The notes below the pieces were generated by a model, which saw only the letters and a program-made list of their open reading frames with translations, had not been told where the DNA came from and did no database searches. Below are positions 49,003 through 57,713 of a stretch of DNA of 64,000 nt, one piece after another. Location: contig DATMFO010000008.1 of NCBI GenBank assembly GCA_035556135.1, forward strand, positions 1-64,000, read 5' to 3'. Made by a program: the position numbers and the translations under genes. Each line of letters begins with the position of its first letter. Position 1 is the stretch's first letter. Origin of the DNA: ZC4RG30 sp035556135 (lineage in GTDB: Bacteria; Pseudomonadota; Gammaproteobacteria; Steroidobacterales; Steroidobacteraceae).

Positions 49003-49989
49003 CTATCGGGCCCAGTCGTCCCAGGGCGAGGGCATGGAATAGGGCACCGTGATGAAGTTCGCCTCGACCTGCTCGATGCTGTCCTCCTTGAGCTTGAACA
49101 GCTCCAGCAGGTAGAAGCTGTGCGGCCGGTGCACGGGCGAGCGCGCCTTGGTGCCATCGGTCAGCTCGTAGTCGTGGATGTATCCGCCATGGTCGATGAA
49201 GGCAGCAGCCATCACCAGGCCCCGCTCTTCATCCACCAGTACGTAGCGACGGCCCCGCAGCCGCGTGTCATAGCGGTAGTTGCCCAGGCGGAATTGCTGC
49301 TCGCACCCCAGGCGGGCCACTGGTACGGCCGTGAAACCCGGGTTGTTGGTGGTCTGCACGCCGTTCTCGACGCGATTGCAGTTGCGGTGGAACCTGGTGA
49401 ACAGGGTTCCGTCATTGAGCTGCAGCGTGTCGAAGTAGCCATTGGCCAGTGACACCATGCGTGCCCGGGGCAGGCGCTCGGCTGCGCCAAGGATTTCGTT
49501 CAAGGCTGGCTTGTTTTCGAATTTCTGGCCTTCGAACTTGATGCCGGAATCCAGCTGGCGCACCACCAGGGTCTCGACTTCCGCCACTTGCCCGTCGACC
49601 ACCTTGAGTCGCAGGGTGAAGGCCGCGGTTTCTTCGGTTTCGGTCACGGTGCCAAAAAAGCCGACCTGCCCGAGCTGCGGGTCGGCGAAGCGCAGGTCGT
49701 AGGTGCCCAGCGCCGTAATGGTGCGCCACAGGCCATCGCCCACCACCAGCGCCACATTGTTCTCGGTGTTGCGCACCTGCTTCGCCCACTTCACGCCGGC
49801 GGGGTTCTGCGATTTCAGCGCCGCCAGGTAGTTGTCGAGCACGGCGTATAGTTGCGCGCGGGTGACGGTGACAGGGGCGGAGTTGGCACGCGCATCCGGC
49901 ATCCATTCCGCATCGGACGCAGCTGCCACAGGCAGCAGCAGCACCAACCCCAGCGCGATTGACGTCGCGCGCAATGCCAGTGACTTCAT
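49003..49989 (-). CDS. Secreted protein of unknown function
   Basis: The 328-residue protein has a Sec signal peptide (cleavage after LPVAAA, about residue 24). An N-terminal helix (RAQLYAVLDNYLAALKSQ) resembles the start of DUF8021/NTF2-like proteins known mostly from fungi, and the C-terminal ends NFITVPYSMPSPWDDWAR. The middle contains HRNCNRVENGVQT and a DHGGYIHDYELTDG segment. I cannot assign a function. The start is supported by GGGG upstream of ATG. It is isolated between the regulator and a decayed region. Confidence 0.6.
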   Translation of the reverse strand: MKSLALRATSIALGLVLLLPVAAASDAEWMPDARANSAPVTVTRAQLYAVLDNYLAALKSQNPAGVKWAKQVRNTENNVALVVGDGLWRTITALGTYDLRFADPQLGQVGFFGTVTETEETAAFTLRLKVVDGQVAEVETLVVRQLDSGIKFEGQKFENKPALNEILGAAERLPRARMVSLANGYFDTLQLNDGTLFTRFHRNCNRVENGVQTTNNPGFTAVPVARLGCEQQFRLGNYRYDTRLRGRRYVLVDEERGLVMAAAFIDHGGYIHDYELTDGTKARSPVHRPHSFYLLELFKLKEDSIEQVEANFITVPYSMPSPWDDWAR

Positions 49990-50089
49990 GTCTCGCCCCT
50001 CTTCCTTTCGAAATTCCGGGGGGCCATATTATCAGCGCCGCAGGAGCCACAGCGGCAGCAGCGCCAGCGCCAGTGCCGAACTGGGCGAT

Positions 50090-50311
50090 GACAATGGGGC
50101 ACGCAGCGTCTGCGATGCATCTCGCGGCTGGTTGCGCGGGTTGTTCCGGGAGCTGGCGACGCAGGCTGGGGCCAGTGATCCGGCGACGCTCTCGCGCCAG
50201 CTTGAAGTGCTCTATGAAGGCGCAGCTGTCTCCTGGCAACCCGACGGCAGCGCATCCCTGGCGGCGCGGCAGGCGGCAGAGTGCCTACTCGCATCCAGTC
50301 TCAAGGCGTAG
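50090..50311 (+). pseudogene. Remnant of a TetR-family regulator (C-terminal ~65 residues)
   Basis: The frame ending at 50311 reads as a TetR C-terminal domain: SRGWLRGLFRELATQAG, then ASDPATLSRQLEVLYEGAAV and AARQAAECLLA. No DNA-binding half or start codon precedes it; upstream codons of the open frame are low-quality and overlap the secreted protein's promoter. So it is a decayed gene. The interval 49990-50360 (371 bp) otherwise holds only the secreted protein's upstream region and a second remnant on the minus strand. Confidence 0.65.
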
Positions 50312-50360
50312 GCGCTTTCACCACCCGGAGCTGCCCTGCCCGTGCGGGAGCCGACCCGGC
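50301..50360 (-). pseudogene. Remnant C-terminus of a beta-propeller gene
   Basis: Directly after the XRE gene's stop and in its frame, the minus strand reads ARAGQLRVVKAPTP and then stops. This matches the last residues of the propeller at 47065 (GKLRVVKAPGKA; 8 of 9 in GxLRVVKAP). The rest of the gene is missing. The match is short, so chance is possible. Confidence 0.35.
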
Positions 50361-51095
50361 TCAGCGCCGGAATGGCGCGAAGCCGCTGTAGGTCCAGCGG
50401 CGCAGGGCCACCACGAAGGCCGCGCCGTGCCGGCTGTCGGGGGGTGCGCGCTCTGCATCGAGCACGGCGGCGCACTCGCGCGCTGCGGCCCGCAGTGCGC
50501 TCTTCAATGCGCCCATCGTCGCGTCGGAGACTTCTCCGCCATGGAACCAGAACTCCTCGTCGTCACCAGCGAATGGGCTGGCCAGGAAGTCGCGCAGCAT
50601 GCGTTCGTGGATGTACTTCTGCACCGGCCCGCCGGGCCGCCAGCTGAAATGCCGGCTGACCAGCAGCCGCGCGCGGTTGCCCGGCTGCAACTCGATCACC
50701 TTCATCCGGTCGAGTCGGATCAACTGCCGCAGCACCTCGCGTTCGGTCAGCTTGTAGTCGCGCACGATGTCAGCCAGCGTGGCGCGGTTGAGCACCAGCC
50801 AGGTGACCAGCAACAGGCGCGGGTCGCCGATGATCTGCTGCTCCTGCGCGTGGGTGAGCTGGGTGGCCGGCGCGGTGCGCTCACCGGCCCGCGCCGCCAC
50901 CTCCGCCAGTGAGCTGCCAGCGATGGCGCAGATACGCTCGAAGCGCTCGAGCGTGAAATCCCCGCGCGAGAACATGCGTTTCACGGTGGGCAGGCTGACG
51001 CCGATCTTGCTGGCGACCTGCGCATAGGTAATCTGCTGTTCGCGCAGCGAGCGTTTCAACTCGGCCACCAGCAAGGAAAGGGAAGCGCGACGCAT
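50361..51095 (-). CDS. XRE-family transcriptional regulator
   Basis: The 244-residue protein begins with a Cro/XRE helix-turn-helix (LREQQITYAQVASKIGVS, then LPTVKRMFSRG) at residues about 14-50. The C-terminal part (about 80-244) is an unassigned domain with IVRDYKLTEREVLRQLIRL, which may be a second DNA-binding or dimerisation unit. A perfect 19-bp palindrome begins 8 nt upstream of its ATG, which fits autoregulation. It is divergent from the rhombotarget lipoprotein gene (121 bp apart). Confidence 0.8.
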   Translation of the reverse strand: MRRASLSLLVAELKRSLREQQITYAQVASKIGVSLPTVKRMFSRGDFTLERFERICAIAGSSLAEVAARAGERTAPATQLTHAQEQQIIGDPRLLLVTWLVLNRATLADIVRDYKLTEREVLRQLIRLDRMKVIELQPGNRARLLVSRHFSWRPGGPVQKYIHERMLRDFLASPFAGDDEEFWFHGGEVSDATMGALKSALRAAARECAAVLDAERAPPDSRHGAAFVVALRRWTYSGFAPFRR

Positions 51096-51103
51096 GGCAT
51101 GAA

Positions 51104-51122
51104 GGTATCACCGCGTGATACC
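51104..51122. promoter_or_regulatory. Perfect operator palindrome GGTATCAC-CGC-GTGATACC
   Basis: An 8-3-8 inverted repeat between divergent genes, 8 nt from the XRE start and about 95 nt from the lipoprotein GTG. Its position and length match an XRE-type dimer site. It overlaps where the regulator's own ribosome-binding site would lie. Confidence 0.6.
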
Positions 51123-51216
51123 AGACGTCCATTGGCCGGACACTCGTATTGCTGCGCTGGCCCGACAGCGATGGTTGGCGCTGAGATACCCCCACCAGAA
51201 CAACAGGGGAATCCCG

Positions 51217-52044
51217 GTGAAGAAGATCATCGTTGCAGCAGCCGCCATCCTGACGCTGGCGCTATCCGGATGCGCCGGCATGTATTCGACCGGGCCGCGT
51301 CACTATCGCAGTTCCACGCTGGTGGAATATCTGTATGGCCGTGAGCCCCCTCCCGTCGAGGTGGAAATTCCCGAGCTGCAGTTGCCGTTGACCGTTGGCC
51401 TGGCATTTCTTCCGCAGGCCGGTGGGCAGGTGGCAATCGACGAGGTGGAAAAGAGCGCGATCCTGGAACGCATCCGGGAACGATTCGGCAGCCGCCCCTT
51501 CGTCCGCGATATCGTGGAGATTCCGGGTTACTACCTCAGCCAGAATCCGGGAACGAGCGGCCTGGCCGCCCTGCAACGGCTTTACAACATGGACCTGCTG
51601 GCGCTGGTCTCCTATGACCAGGTTTCGCACCAGGACGACAATCCTCTTTCGTTGACCTACCTCAGCATCGTCGGCGGAGTCATCTTTCCCGGCACCAACC
51701 AGGATGTCACGACGGTGCTGGACATGGCGGTGATCCATCCGTCCAGCCGCTCACTGGTGCTGCGAGCGGCGGGCATGGACAACCGCGAAGGCGTCACCAC
51801 CGCCCTCAACGCGGAACCCCGGCTGCGCGAGCGGCGCACGTCAGGCTTCCATGCGGCGTCCGACCAGATGATCGAGCGCTTCGACGCTGAACTGACGCGC
51901 TTCGAACAGCAGGTGCGCAGTGGCACCGCCAGGGTGAAAGTGCAAGGCGGCGGGGGCAGCTTCGACTGGCCCGCGCTCGCCCTCCTCACTCTGCTGGCCG
52001 GCGGGGCATGGATGTCCCGCCGCCAGGAGCCAGCCAGGCGGTAG
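51217..52044 (+). CDS. Rhombotarget-type lipoprotein with GlyGly-CTERM tail
   Basis: A 275-residue lipoprotein with signal LALSGC and, at the C-terminus, GGGGSFDW followed by a hydrophobic helix (ALALLTLLAGGAWM) and a basic cluster (RRQEPARR). That GG/TM/basic layout is the GlyGly-CTERM sorting signal recognised by rhombosortase, and the lipobox-plus-tail combination is the rhombotarget lipoprotein family. The middle has DEVEKSAILERIRERFG and DLLALVSYDQVSHQDD. Start is GTG at 51217 with AGGGGA 6 nt upstream; the ATG at 51115 is rejected. No rhombosortase gene is in this window. Confidence 0.82.
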   Translation: MKKIIVAAAAILTLALSGCAGMYSTGPRHYRSSTLVEYLYGREPPPVEVEIPELQLPLTVGLAFLPQAGGQVAIDEVEKSAILERIRERFGSRPFVRDIVEIPGYYLSQNPGTSGLAALQRLYNMDLLALVSYDQVSHQDDNPLSLTYLSIVGGVIFPGTNQDVTTVLDMAVIHPSSRSLVLRAAGMDNREGVTTALNAEPRLRERRTSGFHAASDQMIERFDAELTRFEQQVRSGTARVKVQGGGGSFDWPALALLTLLAGGAWMSRRQEPARR

Positions 52045-52076
52045 TCGATCCCGCGTTCCCGTGCGGGACCTGCCAA

Positions 52077-52105
52077 TTGCCGCTGCTGCCAAGCCCCTCT
52101 AGTAT
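52077..52105 (+). promoter_or_regulatory. Candidate sigma-70 promoter for metY
   Basis: TTGCCG and TAGTAT, each matching consensus at four of six positions, are separated by 17 nt. The predicted start of transcription is about 25 nt before the metY ATG. A GC-rich hairpin (CCCGC/GCGGG, 52050-52066) lies before it and may end the preceding transcript. No S-adenosylmethionine riboswitch is recognised in the short leader. Confidence 0.4.
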
Positions 52106-52137
52106 CGCCCCTCGCTCGCGCCTTCCTGGAGGAACTC

Positions 52138-53415
52138 ATGCGTCCGGAAACCATCGCCGTCCACGGGGGCTACACGCCCGATCCCACCACCAAAGCCGTG
52201 GCCGTGCCCATCTACCAGACCACTTCCTATGCCTTCGACAGCGCCCAGCACGGGGCCGACCTGTTCGACCTGAAGGTGGAGGGCAACATCTACACGCGCA
52301 TCATGAATCCCACCAACGCGGTGCTGGAGCAGCGCGTGGCGGCGCTGGAGGGCGGCGTGGGAGGACTGGCGCTGGCCTCGGGCATGGCGGCGATCACCTA
52401 CTCCATCCTCACCATCGCCGAGCAGGGCGACAATATCGTCAGCGCCGCGGCGCTGTATGGCGGCACCTACAACCTGTTCGCGCACACCCTGCCACAGTAC
52501 GGCATCGAGGTGCGCTTCGCCGATGCCTCCGATCCCGCCTCCTTCGAGAAGCTGATCGACGGCCGCACGCGCGCCGTCTTCTGCGAGTCCATCGGCAACC
52601 CGCTGGGCAACGTCACCGACTTTGCCGCCCTGGCCGGAATCGCACACAGGCACGGCGTGCCGCTGATCGTCGACAACACCGTGCCCACGCCCTACCTGTG
52701 CCGGCCCTTCGACTTCGGCGCCGACATCGTGGTGCACGCGCTGACCAAGTACCTGGGTGGCCATGGCAACAGCATTGGCGGCGCCATCGTCGACTCGGGG
52801 AAGTTTCCCTGGGCCGAGCACAAGGACCGCTTCCGCCGCCTGAACGAGCCTGATGTGTCCTACCACGGCGTGGTGTACACCGAGGCGCTGGGCCCGGCGG
52901 CCTTCATCGGCCGCGCGCGCGTGGTGCCCCTGCGCAACATGGGCGCGCCGCTGTCGCCGTTCAATGCCTTCCTGATCCTCCAGGGCATCGAAACGCTGCC
53001 GGTGCGCATGGACCGCATCTGCAGCAATACGCTGGAGGTGGCGAAGTTCCTGTCGACCCATCCACAGGTTTCCTGGGTGAAGTACGCCGGCCTGCCCGAT
53101 CATCCGGACCATGCGCTGGTGAAGAAGTACATGAAGGGCCAGGCCTCGGGCATCCTCACCTTCGGCGTGAAGGGCGGACGGGCGGCCGGCGCGAAGTTCC
53201 TCGACGCACTGAAGCTCATCATCCGCCTGGTGAACATCGGCGATGCGCGCTCGCTGGCCACGCACCCGGCGTCGACCACGCACCGCCAGCTCGGGCCCGA
53301 AGAGCTGGCCAAGGCTGGCGTAACCGAGGACATGGTGCGCCTTTCCATCGGCCTGGAACACATCGATGACCTGAAGGAAGACATCGACCAGGCGCTGAAG
53401 GCTTCGGCACGCTGA
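52138..53415 (+). CDS. metY: O-acetylhomoserine sulfhydrylase (MetY type)
   Basis: The 425-residue PLP enzyme of the Cys/Met metabolism family. Visible features are AVPIYQTTSYAF near the start, NIYTRIMNPTNAVLEQRVA, the PLP lysine in HALTKYLGGHG and the C-terminal RLVNIGDARSLATHPASTTH. It condenses O-acetylhomoserine with sulfide to homocysteine (or methylmercaptan to methionine) in the cytoplasm. The overall length fits MetY rather than the shorter MetZ/MetB. GGAGG precedes the ATG. A strong terminator follows. Confidence 0.93.
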   Translation: MRPETIAVHGGYTPDPTTKAVAVPIYQTTSYAFDSAQHGADLFDLKVEGNIYTRIMNPTNAVLEQRVAALEGGVGGLALASGMAAITYSILTIAEQGDNIVSAAALYGGTYNLFAHTLPQYGIEVRFADASDPASFEKLIDGRTRAVFCESIGNPLGNVTDFAALAGIAHRHGVPLIVDNTVPTPYLCRPFDFGADIVVHALTKYLGGHGNSIGGAIVDSGKFPWAEHKDRFRRLNEPDVSYHGVVYTEALGPAAFIGRARVVPLRNMGAPLSPFNAFLILQGIETLPVRMDRICSNTLEVAKFLSTHPQVSWVKYAGLPDHPDHALVKKYMKGQASGILTFGVKGGRAAGAKFLDALKLIIRLVNIGDARSLATHPASTTHRQLGPEELAKAGVTEDMVRLSIGLEHIDDLKEDIDQALKASAR

Positions 53416-53416
53416 A

Positions 53417-53452
53417 AAAAGCGCCCCCGCCGCGAAGCGGGGGCGCTTTTTG
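53417..53452. terminator. Bidirectional rho-independent terminator
   Basis: A 14-bp stem (AAAAGCGCCCCCGC / GCGGGGGCGCTTTT) with a 6-nt loop. T-runs occur on both strands, so it can end metY and the convergent TonB receptor gene alike. Confidence 0.93.
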
Positions 53453-53475
53453 CGGCTCTTGCCTGTGCGTCCTGC

Positions 53476-56400
53476 TCAGCGGCCGAGCTCGAACCGCGCG
53501 CCACCATAAATGTAGCGGCCCATGAAGCCCACCGGATAGTTGGCGCCCGGGAAGCTGGGCTTGCGGTCGTACAGGTTGTTCACACCCAGGTACACCTCCA
53601 GGCCATTGGTGGGCACGGTGTAGGCCGCTTGCACGTCGTGCACCCACTTGGCGCCGTAGTTGAAGTACCTGGGATCCGCAATGTCCGGATTGGCGCGCTT
53701 CTGGTCCTCGCTGAAGCGGCGCGTCTTGCTGAAGTAGTTGACGCCGTAGTTCACGGCCCAGCTCGCGCGGCGCCACGTGAGGTCCGTGCTCGCCGTGTAC
53801 TTCGGCGCATAGGAGTCCATGCGCTCGTCCGAAACCTCGGCCCCCGGGGTGGCAATGAAAGTCAGCTCATCCAGGTAGCCGCCTGCCAGCTTCCACTCGA
53901 AGCGGCCCATGTCAGGCAGCGGCGCGAAGGCGTAGCGCACCGTCAGGTCTGCGCCCGCCGTGGTGAAGCGCGCCACATTGCGCGGCATCATCATGAAGCC
54001 CTCGACGTATCCCGTGCCGGCGTTGCGCTCGATGCCATCGCAGAAGGAGTTGTCCAGCGTGGGCTGGTCCACGCACAAGTCCACCAGCTCCTGCGCGGTG
54101 GCGATCGCCACGGCGTTCTTCAGCTTCACGTTGTACCAGTCGAAGCTCAGCATCAGGTCGGGCAGCGCGGCCGGCCGCAGCACGAAGCCGGCGGTCCAGC
54201 TCTTTGCCGTCTCCTCCTGCAGCTCCGGGTTGCCGGCCAGGCTGCCGGGCAGATTGGTGGTGGCTTCCGGATCGCTGCTCGGGTTGAAGGTGGCCGGGTC
54301 GACGCCCAGGCCCGTGAGCAGCGCCGTGCAGTTGACCTCGCGGAACTCGCTGCCCTCGGCGATGTACAGCGGATCGCAGGGATCGTCTACGAACTCGAAG
54401 GTGCCCGAGACCGGCGAGAACAGCTCACCGATGTTCGGCGCGCGCACGGCTTCGGACCAGGTGCCGCGGAAGGCCAGGTCGCGCACCGGCGCCCAGCGCG
54501 CATCCACCTTCCAGGTCGTGGTCTTGCCCACGGTGGAGTAGTCGGACAGGCGCACCGCGCCGCCGATGTCCAGCGAGTGGGCCAGCGGCGCGTTGCGCAG
54601 CAACGGAATGCCCACCTCGAAGAACGCCTCCCTGACGTCGAAGCTGCCGGAATCCGGCAGGATCAGCGGATAGCCCCACAGCAGCTCCTGCTGTATCAGC
54701 TCGTCGGGATTGCTGCGGCTTTTCTCCTTGCGGTATTCCAGGCCCGCCGCCCACTGCACGTCGCCCGCCGGCAGCGTGAAGAAGCGGTAGAAGTCGCCGC
54801 TCAGCGTGGCGCTCACCACGTGCTGCGACAGGCGTGTCTTCGTGACGGCGTCCAGGCGGATGAAGTCGATTGAGGCCGCGTTGGCAACGCCGTCACCGAA
54901 GGGATTGAACGGCATGCAGCCGCTGTTCGCACCTGGAGTGAAGGTCACCGGGACACCGCTGCCGTCGCCGGACGGAATGAAGCTCTCCCAGTTGATGTTG
55001 TCCTCGTTCACTGCCGTGCCGGCCGGCTGCAGGTCGATGCGGCAGACTACGTTGCCGCTGGGTGTACCGGTCAGGAACTGACCCTCGTCAACCGCATCCA
55101 GCGCAGCGAAGTAGCGCTCCTCGACGCGGGTGCCGACGTCCACGTTGCGGATGCGGCTCTGGCCGAAGGTGTAGGAAATCTCGTAGCGCGGTCCGCCGGC
55201 ACCCAGGGTGCCGTCGATGCCCACTACGCTGCGCAGCGTCTGGCGGGTGGCGTCATCCTGGCGGCGTCCCAGATCGAAGTTGTCGCGGTTCATCAGTACG
55301 CCGGCGGGCATGCCCCAGTCGGCCGCGGCGTCCTCATCGATGGCATCGCGCATCGAATCCGGCATGAACGGGTTTTCGGCGGAGACGAAGGTGTAGAAAT
55401 CAAAGCTGGGCTGGCTCTGGTTCCAGGTACGGGTGTTGACGTACTTGCCTTCGGCGAACAGGCGCACCGAGTCGTTGAGCTGGTAGCTCGAGAACAGGTT
55501 CGCCGAGTGACGGCGCGACTCTGCCTGCAGGTCGCCCGAATAGCCGGCCACCGGCGTGCTGTCGCCGCCCTGCACGAGGCCCGTGCTGGGCAGCAGCAGG
55601 CCTTGGTCGAAGGGGGTGCCGGTGCCGTTGAAGTTGGCCCGGAAGCCCCCGGTCTCTTCGTCAAGGACCCAGTCCGTGTTGAAGGCGCCACCCGCGGCCG
55701 TATTGGCGTAGCGCAGGTCGTTCAGCGGGATGCGGTCGTAGACGTCCGGGTCATCCGGGAAGTCGCCCGGGTTGCGCTGCATCGACCAGGACCGCAGCGG
55801 GTCACCAGCGCGAGGGCGGCCAGTCTCGCGGACGCGGCCGTCGGCGCTGTACTCGTAGCTCAGCGTCAGGTTGGCGCGGCCGTCGGCGAAGTTGTCGCCG
55901 CGGGTCAGCGAGAAGAAGCGGTTGCCGCCGTCGCCCAGCTCCGAGAGACCGCCCTGGCCGCGGATGATCAATCCCTCGAAGTCACGGCGGGTGATGAAGT
56001 TGACCACGCCCGACACGCCATCGGCACCGTAGATGGCCGACACACCTCCGGTCAGTACGTCCACGCGCTCGATCAGGTCGATCGGGATACTGTTGAGATC
56101 GACGGCGGCCGATCCGGGCACGCCACCGACGTGGCGGCGGCCGTTGACCAGCACCAGCGTGCGGTCGGTGCCGAGGTTGCGCAGGTCCAGCAGGTTCAGG
56201 CCCGCGGTTCCGATCCCGGCGCGGGCGCCGGAATTGTCGAAGCGGGTCTGCGAGGCGACCAGCGCGGGAATCTGCACCAGTGCGTCGGTCAGGTTGGTGT
56301 AGCCGGATTGCCGCAGGTCTTCCGCCTGCACGGTGAGCACGGGATTGGGCATCTCATCAGCAGCACGCGTCAGGCGCGAACCGGTGACGATGACCTCCTC

Positions 56401-56520
56401 CAGTTCCTGGTCCTGTTCCTGCCCGGACCCGTCTTCGGCGGCCGTCGCGACGGCAGGGATCGCCGCGGCGACAAGGCTCAGGGCGGGGAGGCAGCTACGG
56501 CCGGTCTTGCGGTTGTTCAT
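53476..56520 (-). CDS. Large TonB-dependent receptor
   Basis: The 1014-residue receptor has a signal peptide (PAVATAAEDG), a TonB-box-like EEVIVTGSRL near residues 42-51 and a plug with LVLVNGRRHVGG and IPIDLIERVDVLTGG. The barrel is long and ends in an aromatic strand (GARFELGR). The 1000-residue size and the GADGVSGVVNFITRR plug strand fit the large receptors common in Xanthomonadales, Caulobacter and Steroidobacteraceae, often for complex carbohydrates or other large molecules; the substrate is unknown. It is convergent with metY and divergent from the 3-hydroxyacyl-CoA dehydrogenase-like gene. Confidence 0.93.
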   Translation of the reverse strand: MNNRKTGRSCLPALSLVAAAIPAVATAAEDGSGQEQDQELEEVIVTGSRLTRAADEMPNPVLTVQAEDLRQSGYTNLTDALVQIPALVASQTRFDNSGARAGIGTAGLNLLDLRNLGTDRTLVLVNGRRHVGGVPGSAAVDLNSIPIDLIERVDVLTGGVSAIYGADGVSGVVNFITRRDFEGLIIRGQGGLSELGDGGNRFFSLTRGDNFADGRANLTLSYEYSADGRVRETGRPRAGDPLRSWSMQRNPGDFPDDPDVYDRIPLNDLRYANTAAGGAFNTDWVLDEETGGFRANFNGTGTPFDQGLLLPSTGLVQGGDSTPVAGYSGDLQAESRRHSANLFSSYQLNDSVRLFAEGKYVNTRTWNQSQPSFDFYTFVSAENPFMPDSMRDAIDEDAAADWGMPAGVLMNRDNFDLGRRQDDATRQTLRSVVGIDGTLGAGGPRYEISYTFGQSRIRNVDVGTRVEERYFAALDAVDEGQFLTGTPSGNVVCRIDLQPAGTAVNEDNINWESFIPSGDGSGVPVTFTPGANSGCMPFNPFGDGVANAASIDFIRLDAVTKTRLSQHVVSATLSGDFYRFFTLPAGDVQWAAGLEYRKEKSRSNPDELIQQELLWGYPLILPDSGSFDVREAFFEVGIPLLRNAPLAHSLDIGGAVRLSDYSTVGKTTTWKVDARWAPVRDLAFRGTWSEAVRAPNIGELFSPVSGTFEFVDDPCDPLYIAEGSEFREVNCTALLTGLGVDPATFNPSSDPEATTNLPGSLAGNPELQEETAKSWTAGFVLRPAALPDLMLSFDWYNVKLKNAVAIATAQELVDLCVDQPTLDNSFCDGIERNAGTGYVEGFMMMPRNVARFTTAGADLTVRYAFAPLPDMGRFEWKLAGGYLDELTFIATPGAEVSDERMDSYAPKYTASTDLTWRRASWAVNYGVNYFSKTRRFSEDQKRANPDIADPRYFNYGAKWVHDVQAAYTVPTNGLEVYLGVNNLYDRKPSFPGANYPVGFMGRYIYGGARFELGR

Positions 56521-56738
56521 GAGGACACCCGTGGATGACGAACCCCCGGGGAAATTGTAGGTATGAGTGCCGGTTCGGCGGAGGCTGTTTTCGGTCAGGA
56601 GTGGCCGGAATTGGGTAAGAATCTTCCGACACGCAAGTCAGGAATGACGGGTTGCCAACCGCCCGGCTTGCACGCTGAGGAAGTCGCCAGGCCAGGAAAT
56701 ATGCGGCATCCTGCCGGGCCCGGACGCGGAGAAGATTG

Positions 56739-57710
56739 ATGGACCCGACCCCCCACACCATGGCGCAGCCGGCGTCCATCCGCAACGTGGCCGTCATCGG
56801 CACGGGCGTGATCGGCGCAAGCTGGTGCACCTGTTTTCTGGCGCATGGCTTCAGGGTGACGGCGACCGATCCGGCGCCCGGCGCCGAACAGCGCCTGCGC
56901 GAGCAGGTGGCGCGGCAGTGGCCCGATGCCGTTGCGCTTGGCGCCGCGAGGGGCAGCGATCCCGGCCAGCTGCAGTTCTGCACCGACGAGCGCGAAGCCG
57001 TGGCGCAGTCGGACTTCGTACAGGAGAACGGGCCGGAACGGCTGGAATTCAAGCGCGGGATCTTCGCCATGCTCGATGAGGCTGCGCCGGCGCATGCCAT
57101 CCTCGCCAGCAGCTCATCGGGCATCCCGGCCTCGGAATTCCAGACGGCCTGCAATCGTCCCGGGCGCGTGCTCATCGGTCATCCCTTCAACCCGCCACAC
57201 CTGATCCCGCTGGTGGAAGTGGTGGGCGGGCGGCTCACTTCCGCGCAAGCGGTGCGCACGGCCATGGACTTCTACCGCGCCGCGGGCCGCAAGCCCATCG
57301 CCCTGCACAAGGAGCTGAAGGGCTTCGTCACCAACCGGCTGCAGGCAGCGCTGTGGCGCGAGGCCTATGGCCTGGTGCACGCCGGGGTGGCGACGGTGGA
57401 AGACATCGATGCCGCGATTGCGAACGGACCCGGCCTGCGCTGGGGGATCCGCGGTCCGTTTGCCACGCAGTCCCTGTCGGGCGGCGAGGGAGGGCTGCGC
57501 CATCTCCTCGAGCACCTTGGGCCACCGATGGATGACTACTGGCAGGACCTGTTCGCCACGCGTCTTACCGAGGAGGTAAAGCGCGCCGTGCTCGACAGCG
57601 CCGAACAGCAGATGGGTGACTGGGACATGGCATCCGTGGCGCGCGAGCGCGACCGGATGCTCGTGGCCCTGCTGCAGATCAAGGCCCGGCAGGCGGGCCA
57701 GGGGGATTAA
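56739..57710 (+). CDS. 3-hydroxyacyl-CoA dehydrogenase-like NAD enzyme
   Basis: A 323-residue two-domain enzyme: N-terminal Rossmann fold with GTGVIGASWCTCFLAHG (about residues 21-37), the SSSSGIPASEF segment, and catalytic-type HPFNPPHLIPLVEVV; a helical C-terminal domain begins near FVTNRLQAALWREA. The family includes 3-hydroxyacyl-CoA dehydrogenases, L-carnitine dehydrogenase and lambda-crystallin. The absence of a thiolase or hydratase nearby leaves the substrate open, with carnitine-like or gulonate-like oxidation possible. Start is ATG 56739, 7 nt after GGAG; TTG at 56736 is less likely. A DUF4440 gene follows 3 nt later. Confidence 0.9.
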   Translation: MDPTPHTMAQPASIRNVAVIGTGVIGASWCTCFLAHGFRVTATDPAPGAEQRLREQVARQWPDAVALGAARGSDPGQLQFCTDEREAVAQSDFVQENGPERLEFKRGIFAMLDEAAPAHAILASSSSGIPASEFQTACNRPGRVLIGHPFNPPHLIPLVEVVGGRLTSAQAVRTAMDFYRAAGRKPIALHKELKGFVTNRLQAALWREAYGLVHAGVATVEDIDAAIANGPGLRWGIRGPFATQSLSGGEGGLRHLLEHLGPPMDDYWQDLFATRLTEEVKRAVLDSAEQQMGDWDMASVARERDRMLVALLQIKARQAGQGD

Positions 57711-57713
57711 GCC

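Noticed and set aside
49832..50311. Full-length plus-strand reading frame of 159 residues
   Set aside because: Only the last part resembles TetR. The first half lies antisense to the secreted protein and has no domain or ribosome-binding site, so the whole is treated as a remnant.
51115..51216. In-frame ATG upstream of the rhombotarget lipoprotein
   Set aside because: It would place 34 residues before the lipobox signal and lies within the operator palindrome; GTG at 51217 has the ribosome-binding site.
52045..52137. S-adenosylmethionine riboswitch before metY
   Set aside because: The leader is only 93 bp with one simple hairpin and no conserved riboswitch elements.
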